Assembly (NCBI RefSeq): GCF_004331465.1
Contig: NZ_SJKB01000001.1
Span: forward strand, 620,001 to 684,000
Reading direction: 5' to 3'
From: Kribbella pittospori
Lineage (GTDB): Bacteria; Actinomycetota; Actinomycetes; Propionibacteriales; Kribbellaceae
Length of the DNA stretch: 64,000 nucleotides
Position numbers and translations under genes: made by a program. Shown one piece after another: positions 25,540 through 32,927 of this stretch; within the stretch, counting starts at the first letter, position 1, and every line of letters starts with the position of its first letter. The notes below the pieces were generated by a model. The model had not been told where the DNA came from, did no database searches, and worked only from the letters and a program-made list of their open reading frames with translations.

Positions 25540-25908
25540 TCAGAGCATGATCCAGGCGGTCCGGACCGGCCGTTGTGTGCTGCCCGGCCAGCGGAGCAGG
25601 AAGCTGACCAGCCGGGCCGCGGTCGGTCCGTCGTCGGCACCGCGGGACTCGACCATCACCGGTCCGGACGGGGAGACCCGCAGTTCGACGGTCAGGTCGG
25701 TCTGTCCGTGTACGTCGACATCCAGGGTGATGCCGTACCCGGCGAACCGCAGCCGCCGTACGTCGCCGCTGTCCGGGGCGTCGACGAGGCTGTCGAAGAC
25801 CACGTCGAGGACGTCGAGATCCCGCTCGTGCCGCCCGAACGCGGCGTACCCGACCGAGCGGAGCAGTGCGATCTGCTCGCCGGCGGCACGCTCAGGAGGC
25901 CCGATCAC
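25540..25908 (-). CDS. Small hypothetical protein, possible sigma-factor partner
   Basis: 122 aa. It contains RRLRFAGYGITLDVDVHG, LTVELRVSPSGPVMVES and a C-terminus RPVRTAWIML. This beta-rich core and ending resemble small proteins often encoded next to ECF sigma factors in actinobacterial sigma/CHAT-type loci, but the likeness is by eye and no family is certain. The GTG at 25908 lies five bases after the stop of the beta-helix gene, with GGGGAG upstream, so it is the last gene of the long minus-strand operon. It ends 42 bases from the convergent sigma factor. It has no membrane segment or signal peptide. Confidence 0.65.
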   Translation of the reverse strand: MIGPPERAAGEQIALLRSVGYAAFGRHERDLDVLDVVFDSLVDAPDSGDVRRLRFAGYGITLDVDVHGQTDLTVELRVSPSGPVMVESRGADDGPTAARLVSFLLRWPGSTQRPVRTAWIML

Positions 25909-25913
25909 GGTGT

Positions 25914-27527
25914 TCAGCGCTCCCCTTGCACCTTGATCACGCTGTCCGGGTCCTGCCCGTACGGCGCGCCCTGCCAGGAAGCCCAGTTCACCCGGTTGCC
26001 CTGCTCGTGCACGATGAAGTTCCACGGACCGGCGTAGGTGTTGTTGAAGAACCGGTTGCCCTGGTGGTACGTGATCGCGTCCTGCACGGTCGCCTTCTGG
26101 TACGGCGACCAGGTCGGGAACGTGCCCCAGTTGGAGAACAACCCGTTGAAGCCGCAGCCGCTGCGGAACGCGCAGGTCTTCCCGATCTTGTCCGGTTCGA
26201 GGCTGAAGACGTTGTCGTGCACCCGCACGTTCTGCGTCTTCCACCGGCAGTCGCCGATGTACGGCTGGTTGTGGATGGTGCTCGAGTTGCAGGTCTTGGC
26301 GGTGACCACCGTCGGGTTGACCAGTGTGCCCGATCCGGTGCTGGTGTTGGCCGGCGATCCGGCGAACCGGTCGGCGTTCTCCCACAGCAGGACGCCGGCC
26401 CAGTTGTCGGTGAAGACGTTCCCGCTGATCTCGAAGGTCTTGTTGTAGACACCCGTCACCCGCGAGTCACTGCCGGACTCGGAGATGTACACCGCCGGGG
26501 TCGGGAAGCCCTGGTTCCGCGGGCCTTTGTCGAGACCGTTGCGGGTGAAGGTGTTGCCCCGGATGCCGGCGTTGTAGCTGGTCTCGTAGACGATGCCCTC
26601 GGCGAAGTTGCCGGAGATGTAGTTGCCCTCGATCACGAACCCGGTGTTGTTGGTGTCCGCCCACAGTCCCGCGCTGAGGTTGTCGTGCACCCAGTTGCCG
26701 CGCACGACCGCGCCGGTGACCTCCCAGAACTTGCCGCCGCCGGTGCAGCCGCAGCCCTTCTTGAGCTTCTCCCAGTCGTCGGTGTTGTTGCCGGCGATCT
26801 CGTTCTTCTCGATCGTGATGCCCTTGACCTTGCCCGGGTTGTAGGCGTTGAAGCCGTACTGGCCGTTGTCCTGCAGGCAGTTGCCGCGAACAACGTTGTG
26901 GTCGCCGACCATCAGTCCGGCGCCGGCGTTCAGGCGGATCGTGTTGGCCTGGATCGTCCAGCGGGAGGCGGCGTCGTGGTTGACCACACCCTCGTCGTTG
27001 TTGGTCCGCGGTGCGCCGAAGTTCTGGATGGTCAGGTTCTTCACCGTGACGCCGGCGGCGTACCCGGTGAAGGCGTACCGGTTGCGCTTCCCGCCGTCGA
27101 GGACCGCGCCGGGCGCGCCGATGTAGACGTTGCCGTCCTTCGGGATGACCTGGGCGTACGGCCCGGTCCCGACCCGGTGCGTGCCCGGGGACAGCCAGAA
27201 CGTCGTACCGGCCGGATGCGCGTTGGTGACCTCGTTGAGGTTCTGGCCCGTGCCGACCACGATCGCGCCGGACGGAGCCTTGGCCGGACCGGTCAGGGCC
27301 TTGGCATTGCCGCAGACCCGCGCCGGCGGCGTTGTCGGTGCGGTGACGTTGGTTTCGGTGGCCGCGGGGGAGGCGGACGGACTGGACTGAGCCTTCGACC
27401 CCGCGTCACCGTCGAGGATGGCGATCCCGACCACGACGAGCGCGGCGACCACGACCGAGGCCGTGGCGATGAGGAACGGCGGGCGGCGGTACCACGCGTG
27501 TCCCGGAGACGGGTCGCGTTGTTCCAT
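25914..27527 (-). CDS. Membrane-anchored right-handed beta-helix protein
   Basis: 537 aa. One membrane segment at residues 18-38 is followed by a Ser/Pro/Ala/Thr-rich linker, then repeated beta-helix rungs (VTVKNLTIQNFG, VVRGNCLQDNGQYG, FVIEGNYISGNFAEG, FEISGNVFTDNWAG). Such folds occur in polysaccharide lyases, hydrolases and C5-epimerases. Several cysteines (CGCTGGG, CNSST, CRW, CAFRSGC) suggest disulphides outside the cell. No catalytic signature was recognised, so the activity is open. The ATG at 27527 has AAGGA seven bases upstream. The operon context suggests it trims or modifies the polymer. Confidence 0.85.
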   Translation of the reverse strand: MEQRDPSPGHAWYRRPPFLIATASVVVAALVVVGIAILDGDAGSKAQSSPSASPAATETNVTAPTTPPARVCGNAKALTGPAKAPSGAIVVGTGQNLNEVTNAHPAGTTFWLSPGTHRVGTGPYAQVIPKDGNVYIGAPGAVLDGGKRNRYAFTGYAAGVTVKNLTIQNFGAPRTNNDEGVVNHDAASRWTIQANTIRLNAGAGLMVGDHNVVRGNCLQDNGQYGFNAYNPGKVKGITIEKNEIAGNNTDDWEKLKKGCGCTGGGKFWEVTGAVVRGNWVHDNLSAGLWADTNNTGFVIEGNYISGNFAEGIVYETSYNAGIRGNTFTRNGLDKGPRNQGFPTPAVYISESGSDSRVTGVYNKTFEISGNVFTDNWAGVLLWENADRFAGSPANTSTGSGTLVNPTVVTAKTCNSSTIHNQPYIGDCRWKTQNVRVHDNVFSLEPDKIGKTCAFRSGCGFNGLFSNWGTFPTWSPYQKATVQDAITYHQGNRFFNNTYAGPWNFIVHEQGNRVNWASWQGAPYGQDPDSVIKVQGER

Positions 27528-27561
27528 GGCGTTTCCTTCGGGGGGCATCTGGACCTCGGAC

Positions 27562-28764
27562 TCAGGCGGTGGCGGTTACCGGGTGCTCGATCGCGTACCG
27601 GTAGATGTCGAGCAGTTGATCGATGCTCTGGTGTGGCTGGTGCTTCTTCTCGTACGTCGTCCGGGCCTGCCGGCCGAGATCGTCGTACCGGTCGGGGGAG
27701 GTGTCGACGTCGAGCAGGAGCTTGGCGAGCGCGTCCGGACGACCCGGCTCGAACAGTGCGCCGTCGACGCCGTCGGTGATCAGGTCCGGGAACGATCCGT
27801 GGCCGGATGCCAGCAGGGGTACGCCGACAGCCATCGCCTCGACCACCACCAGGCCGAACGTCTCCTCCCACTCCGACGGCAGGACGACCGCCCGGGACGA
27901 GCGGATCAGCTCGAACACCTCCGGCTTGGTCATCATCCCGCGCAGTTCGACGGACGGTCTGCTTGCCGCCCAGGCGGTCACCTCGTCCAGCATCGGGCCG
28001 CCGCCGGCGATCACGAGCCGGAGCGCGTCGTCACCGGCGATGGCCCGGTACGCGTCCCAGCCCTTCATCAGCAGGGGGGCGCCCTTGGCCGCGTCCAGGC
28101 GTCCGACGTACGTGACCTGGCGCTGCCGCGGTCCGCCGACCGGGCCGTCGTACGGGACCAGGTTGTGCTTGACGAACGTCCGGTCCGGATCGAAGTCCAT
28201 CGCGGACATGAGTTGGCGTTGCGACTCGGAGATGAAGATGTACGCCGACACCAGGCGGCGCCAGCTGCGCCGGTGGCTCCGGGCGTTGAGCACCGTGGTC
28301 GAGGTCGCCAGCGCGGATCCCCGGTAGCAGCGGTGGATCACCGCAGACGTTGGGTTACCACCGGCGCAGTCGTGGCACACCTCGCCGTTGCGGAAGAAGT
28401 CGCCGCTGGCGCACAGCAGCTTGTAGTTGTGCAAGGTGATCACGACCGGCGTGCCGGCCTTGCGGCACGCGTACAACACGGATGGGCTCAGCAGCGGGAA
28501 CGTGTTGTGGATGTGAACGACGTCAGGCCGGTCCTCGGCCAGTGCGGCGGCGAGGTCGCGCCGGCTCGTCGGGTTCCAGACCACGCGGGCGGGCAGCGTC
28601 GCCTTCTGCCACGCTGGCCAGTCCTCGATGGAGTCACTGTGCCGCTCGAAGTGCCGGACCTCGTGGCCGAGCGCGGTCAGCGCCTCGCTCTCCTGGTCGA
28701 CCACCCGGTTCTCGCCGCTCGGCGCGGTCGACCGGTACCGGTTGTGCACCAGCAGGATCTTCAT
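27562..28764 (-). CDS. Glycosyltransferase family 4
   Basis: 400 aa cytoplasmic GT-B enzyme. The N-terminal domain opens with MKILLVHNRYRSTAPSGEN. The C-terminal nucleotide-sugar domain has VTYVGRLDAAKGAPLLMKGW and the E-x7-E motif in EWEETFGLVVVEAMAVGVPL. A cysteine cluster, CHDCAGGNPTSAVIHRC, lies in the acceptor domain and is seen in a subset of these enzymes. It should add one sugar to the lipid-linked repeat unit; donor and acceptor are unknown. The ATG overlaps the polymerase stop by four bases. Confidence 0.9.
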   Translation of the reverse strand: MKILLVHNRYRSTAPSGENRVVDQESEALTALGHEVRHFERHSDSIEDWPAWQKATLPARVVWNPTSRRDLAAALAEDRPDVVHIHNTFPLLSPSVLYACRKAGTPVVITLHNYKLLCASGDFFRNGEVCHDCAGGNPTSAVIHRCYRGSALATSTTVLNARSHRRSWRRLVSAYIFISESQRQLMSAMDFDPDRTFVKHNLVPYDGPVGGPRQRQVTYVGRLDAAKGAPLLMKGWDAYRAIAGDDALRLVIAGGGPMLDEVTAWAASRPSVELRGMMTKPEVFELIRSSRAVVLPSEWEETFGLVVVEAMAVGVPLLASGHGSFPDLITDGVDGALFEPGRPDALAKLLLDVDTSPDRYDDLGRQARTTYEKKHQPHQSIDQLLDIYRYAIEHPVTATA

Positions 28765-30008
28765 CGCACTCCTTCACGGGTGGATGTGGAGTACACGAGT
28801 GACGCCGCCAGCGTCAGCTCGAGCAGGTACGGCGACGCCTCGCTCAGACCGCTCTCGGTGAACGACGCGACCACGCAGTAGGCGACCAGGAAGAGTGCGA
28901 GGGCCCGATGCGGGCCCTGTGGGCGGAACCAGGCGGCGGTCAGGACGAACAGCACCAGCATGATCGTGATCGCGACCCCGACCAGCCCGACGTCGTAGTA
29001 CGTGCCGAGCCAGTTGCTGTCGATCGGCAGACCGTTGAAGGACTTGTTGGACAGGCCGAAGCCGAACAGGGTCTCGAAGGCCGACCGCGGCTGGGCCAGG
29101 ATCGAGTCCCAGACAGCCCGGCGGCCGGTCAGCGCGGTCACCTCTTCGGCGTCCTGCCCGCGCGCCAGCCAGGTCGCCACCACCGAGCCGAGGGTGAGTG
29201 CCCCGACGGAGAAGACGGCGAAGCCGATCGCGAACGACTTGCGCACCCGCGACCGCGCGGTGAACAGGCTCAGCCCCGCGATCAGTACGCCGGCCAGCAG
29301 CGCGACCAACGCGGTCCGGGTATGCGTCAGCAGCAACACAGGAACGGCCACCAGCACGCTGGTGAGCGCGACTCCGCGCCGGAGCAGCCCGGACAGCCAC
29401 AGCACGATCGTGAGGCCGGCCGCCACCGCGGCATAGTGCCCGACCTGCGTCGGCGGGATGGGCCACAGGGTGCCGCCGAGCCGGTCCTCGGTCAGCGCCA
29501 CCCCGGGCGCGACGAGCAGTCCGATGACGACCGATCCGAGGATGGTCCACAAGACCAGGAGGTGCGTTCGGACGAGCAGCAGGTCCCGGCGGGTCCACCA
29601 CGGTGTCAGCAGCCACAGCACCATCGCGAAGGTGAACAGGCGTCCGGCGCGGAACAGCGCACCGAACAGGAACTCGGCCCGGACGCTGGCGAGCAGGCCC
29701 TCCGCCGCCAGCATCATCAACAGGAAGATGAACACACTCGGCCGGATCCGGACCGGCCGGTTGACCGACAGCGCCATCATCAGTGCACCGACCAGGGCTC
29801 CCTGGGCGATGAGCTTGCCGAGCGATCCCGGGATCGGCAGCAAGTGCGGTGCGCCCGGGAAGAACGTCATCACGTTGAGCACGAGCAGTGCCCAGGTGAG
29901 CTGGACCCGCCGGCGCCGCCGGACCTCGGGCGCGACCACCCGCCTGGTCGGGCGGTGGCCGAGTCGCGTGGCCAGCTGCGTGCTCCACCGGGTGGTGATC
30001 GTCGTCAT
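28761..30008 (-). CDS. O-antigen ligase/polymerase-like membrane protein (Wzy-like)
   Basis: 415 aa with about eleven hydrophobic segments. A larger loop contains GRRAVWDSILAQPRSAFETL and FGFGLSNKSFNGLPIDSNWLG, which fits the Wzy_C/O-antigen ligase pattern in which conserved Arg and Gly-rich loops act on lipid-linked chains. With the two Wzz-like genes directly upstream, it is the likely polymerase of the repeat unit. Starts and stops overlap both neighbours as ATGA. It is the only polymerase candidate in the window, although there are two flippases. Confidence 0.85.
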   Translation of the reverse strand: MTTITTRWSTQLATRLGHRPTRRVVAPEVRRRRRVQLTWALLVLNVMTFFPGAPHLLPIPGSLGKLIAQGALVGALMMALSVNRPVRIRPSVFIFLLMMLAAEGLLASVRAEFLFGALFRAGRLFTFAMVLWLLTPWWTRRDLLLVRTHLLVLWTILGSVVIGLLVAPGVALTEDRLGGTLWPIPPTQVGHYAAVAAGLTIVLWLSGLLRRGVALTSVLVAVPVLLLTHTRTALVALLAGVLIAGLSLFTARSRVRKSFAIGFAVFSVGALTLGSVVATWLARGQDAEEVTALTGRRAVWDSILAQPRSAFETLFGFGLSNKSFNGLPIDSNWLGTYYDVGLVGVAITIMLVLFVLTAAWFRPQGPHRALALFLVAYCVVASFTESGLSEASPYLLELTLAASLVYSTSTREGVR

Positions 30009-31639
30009 CGGCCGAACATCTCGATGTCCACCGTCCGCGGCGTACCGGCCTCGGCCTCGGCAATGCCGACACCTTCGTCGGTGTGGTCCGGACGGAGGAC
30101 GACAGCGGTGTCCAATTCGAGTCCGGCCAGCCGCAGCATTTCGCCGGTGGCCTGGATCTTGGTCGTGGTCGTCTGGCCCGCGGTCACCACGACAGCGGCG
30201 TGCGACGCCCACGTGGCCAGGTGATCGGCGCCGATCTCCGGCGTCAGGGTGGTCAGACTGAGAACGAGGTCCGCGACCTCCCAGGCCGAGTCGAGGGCGA
30301 TGTCACCCGAGCTCGACGGCCGGTTGGAGTCGCTCAGGCGCAGGTAGCAGCCCTGCGCGGGTCCGCGGTCCGGGTCGGGGCGGTGTACGTCGATGCGCCG
30401 CCCGGGCTCGCTGAAGCGAGACTCGTGCGTGCCGGGAGTCTTGACGCCCAGCATGCCCGCGAGCCTGCCGGTCTCGGTCAGGTCGGCCACCAGCACGTGC
30501 TTGCCTTCCTCGGCCAGCGCGACCGCCAGTGACGCGACCACCAGGGCACAGGTCTTCACGTCGTCGACGCTGACCACGGCCATGGCCGGTGTCGGACGCT
30601 CGCCCCAGAAGATGCGCTGGTCGAGGTGCTGCACCATCAGCCGGACCTCCGGCTGCCGTCGCTGCGAGTCGCTCAGGAACCGCGGATAGGGCAGGAGCCG
30701 CCAGCGCGACGGCCGTTCGCTGCTCAGCCGGACCCGGGCGCCCAGCGCCCGGGCGATGTCCTGCCGCTTCCACAGCCGGTCCGAGATCAGCGCACGCACG
30801 ATGACGAAGCCGAGACCGACGAACAGTCCGGCGAGCAGGCCGGTGGCCGCGTTGATCGCGATCGTCCGCTTGGCCGAGACCGGCACCGGCGCGGCCGCGT
30901 CGAGCATCCGGCTGCTGTTCATCCGCGACGCCTGGACCTGCTGGTCGAGCAGTTGCTGCCCGACGTACTGCGCGCGGTCGCGGGCGGCGCCGAGCCGGAT
31001 CGCTTCCGGACTGGTCGGGCGCTTCAGCTCGTCCGGATCGTCGCCGGCGGCGCGAACCGCCTGCTCGGCCACGGCCAGGTCGCTCTGGGCCGCGGTCAGG
31101 TCGCGGCGCAACGGCGCGTCCTGCAGCGCGATCTGCTCCTTGCGGTAGATCAGGAACACCTGCGCCACGACGGTCGCCAGCTTGGTCGCCTGCTCAGGAG
31201 TCTTCGCCGAGGCCGAGATCTCGAGCACCCGGTCGGTCTTGGCGCCCGCGGTGTACTCCTTGAGCAGGTCGTCCTGGGTCTCGGGCAGCTTGAGCAGGTC
31301 GATCACCCGCTGCGCCACCGTGTGCGTGGTCGCCAGGCTGACATCCGTGGCCATCGCCTTGGCCGGGTCCTCACCATCGCGATGGGTGAGCAGCAGCCGG
31401 GTCGAGGACACGTTCGGGGTCGGCACCACGACGGTCGAGGCCAGGCCACCGGCCAGTCCGACGATGGCGACGATCAGCCAGATCCGAAGGTGCCGCCGGA
31501 CTGCGTCGCGGAGAAACCGAAAGGTGACCAGCGCATCCGGCGGGTATGCGGTCGACGGTCCGTCGTCGGCGAACAGACCATCGTCGTCGGTCCAGGCCGG
31601 CTGGCTCACCACGGGCTCGTTGTAGGGCTGGTTACTCAT
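30005..31639 (-). CDS. Wzz-like chain-length protein with degenerate tyrosine-kinase domain, A
   Basis: 544 aa. Membrane segments lie at about residues 52-72 and 259-283 and flank an outer domain with predicted helices (LRRDLTAAQSDLAVAEQAV), as in polysaccharide co-polymerases. The cytoplasmic C-domain has the fold order of bacterial tyrosine kinases, but the P-loop is reduced to VSVDDVKTC (about 356-364), Walker A' reads VLVADLTETG, and the C-terminus lacks a tyrosine cluster. It therefore probably does not phosphorylate. It may set chain length together with its tandem neighbour. Confidence 0.85.
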   Translation of the reverse strand: MSNQPYNEPVVSQPAWTDDDGLFADDGPSTAYPPDALVTFRFLRDAVRRHLRIWLIVAIVGLAGGLASTVVVPTPNVSSTRLLLTHRDGEDPAKAMATDVSLATTHTVAQRVIDLLKLPETQDDLLKEYTAGAKTDRVLEISASAKTPEQATKLATVVAQVFLIYRKEQIALQDAPLRRDLTAAQSDLAVAEQAVRAAGDDPDELKRPTSPEAIRLGAARDRAQYVGQQLLDQQVQASRMNSSRMLDAAAPVPVSAKRTIAINAATGLLAGLFVGLGFVIVRALISDRLWKRQDIARALGARVRLSSERPSRWRLLPYPRFLSDSQRRQPEVRLMVQHLDQRIFWGERPTPAMAVVSVDDVKTCALVVASLAVALAEEGKHVLVADLTETGRLAGMLGVKTPGTHESRFSEPGRRIDVHRPDPDRGPAQGCYLRLSDSNRPSSSGDIALDSAWEVADLVLSLTTLTPEIGADHLATWASHAAVVVTAGQTTTTKIQATGEMLRLAGLELDTAVVLRPDHTDEGVGIAEAEAGTPRTVDIEMFGR

Positions 31640-32850
31640 TTGCCCCTCCTCGCGGTACCGGTGAGGAGGGTTGGCAGCCGCGAGCTGGACCGGCGCATCG
31701 ACTGCGAGACGCGGCCGATGGTGCGGTCGGTCGGGTCGGGATCGGTGACGACCAGGCCGTCGATGTTGCGGCCGTCGGCCGCGGCCGCGACCGCCAGCCG
31801 GGCCAGTTCCTCGGCCGTCACGGTGCCGGCCGACAGGGCGACGATCGTGTTGGTGGTGTGCTCCGCGCCGACCAGGTGCGGCGCCTCCCGGTCGACGACG
31901 ACCAGGTGGATGCTCAACGCGGTGGTGCCTTCCGGCTCCTGGTGCGAGTCGACCACGATCGACGTGGTGATGCCGATCGACGTGGCGAGCGCCGCCAGTT
32001 GCGGACCGAGCGGCAGCGCCTTGTCGTCACCCGTGAACGAGATGACGGTCAGCGAGACCGGCCCGCCGCCCTTCACGTCCAGGCCGAGGTGATGCAGCGT
32101 CTTGCGCAGACTCCAGGCCTCGACGGCCGTCGGTGAGTAGTGCTCGAGCAGATAGGCCCAGTCGGACACGTCGTTGGCGTGGTACGACGACACCGATGCC
32201 AGCACCGGAAGCCCGACCGCGTCCGCGATCTCGTCCCGCAGCCGCAGCCGCCGGTCGCCACGGACCTTCGCCAGTACGCCGATCGAGCCGGCCACGGCGC
32301 CGATCAGTGCGCCGAGCAACCCGAAGATCCCCAGATGAATCGCGAGATTCCCGCCCCGTGCGGTAGTCGCCTGCTCCAAGACCCGTGCCCCCGTTTTCTT
32401 CCCCAGGTCGCCGGGCAGCTTCTGGTCCGTGGTGACGAAGACCAGGTAGACCTCGGCGACAGCATTCGCCAGTCGCATCGACTGACCGGCCGTCCTTCCC
32501 TTGGCGTCGATCTGGATGACGTCGTCGGTGACGGCGGTGACCTTGACGCGGCCCTTGACCACCTCGCTGGACAGCTTCGGCGACTGGTTCTGGCCGGCGC
32601 TGCGCAGCACCGGCTCGCTCTCGGCGATGAACACCTGTGTCTCGATGCTCTGTGTGCCGGTCGCTTTCTCCGAGTCGGCCGCCGGTGGTGGTGGCAGCAC
32701 CACGAGCGAAGTGGCGGTGTGCAGTGGCGGCACCAAGAACCCGGCGGCAACTCCGCCGAGCAGGCCGACCGCTGCCACGGCAGCCACGATCAGGCGGTGC
32801 CTGCGAATGGCCCGCCAGGACTTCTTGACGTCGAGCTGCTGTGCGCTCAC
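31636..32850 (-). CDS. Wzz-like chain-length protein with degenerate tyrosine-kinase domain, B
   Basis: 404 aa. Membrane segments lie at about residues 20-40 and 170-194, with a short outer domain between. The cytoplasmic domain has a kinase-like start, VSLTVISFTGDDKALPLG, where GEGKST would be expected; the Lys is kept but the Ser/Thr is lost. No Walker A' DxD or tyrosine cluster is seen. Its start at 32850 (GTG) has GGAGGGG upstream and its stop overlaps protein A as ATGA. A and B probably form a mixed co-polymerase complex (inference). Confidence 0.83.
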   Translation of the reverse strand: MSAQQLDVKKSWRAIRRHRLIVAAVAAVGLLGGVAAGFLVPPLHTATSLVVLPPPPAADSEKATGTQSIETQVFIAESEPVLRSAGQNQSPKLSSEVVKGRVKVTAVTDDVIQIDAKGRTAGQSMRLANAVAEVYLVFVTTDQKLPGDLGKKTGARVLEQATTARGGNLAIHLGIFGLLGALIGAVAGSIGVLAKVRGDRRLRLRDEIADAVGLPVLASVSSYHANDVSDWAYLLEHYSPTAVEAWSLRKTLHHLGLDVKGGGPVSLTVISFTGDDKALPLGPQLAALATSIGITTSIVVDSHQEPEGTTALSIHLVVVDREAPHLVGAEHTTNTIVALSAGTVTAEELARLAVAAAADGRNIDGLVVTDPDPTDRTIGRVSQSMRRSSSRLPTLLTGTARRGK

Positions 32851-32927
32851 AGTCCCCTCCAGTCGAACGCCACGATGGTGTCCTGTAATAGAGGGCGGTC
32901 ACCGAGGGCTGATACAGCGATCTCCGG
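32851..32927 (-). promoter_or_regulatory. Gap before the Wzz-like pair, with TGTATCAG-type motif
   Basis: This is one of the larger gaps in the minus-strand operon (77 bases). The near-palindrome GCTGATACAGC at 32908-32918 resembles the arms of the inverted repeat at 41680-41723. TATTAC on the minus strand (32886-32891) could be a -10 box. An internal promoter is possible. Confidence 0.35.

Noticed and set aside
25866..27779. 637-codon plus-strand open frame
   Set aside because: Antisense to the beta-helix gene; low-complexity Val/Arg/Asp translation without recognisable fold.
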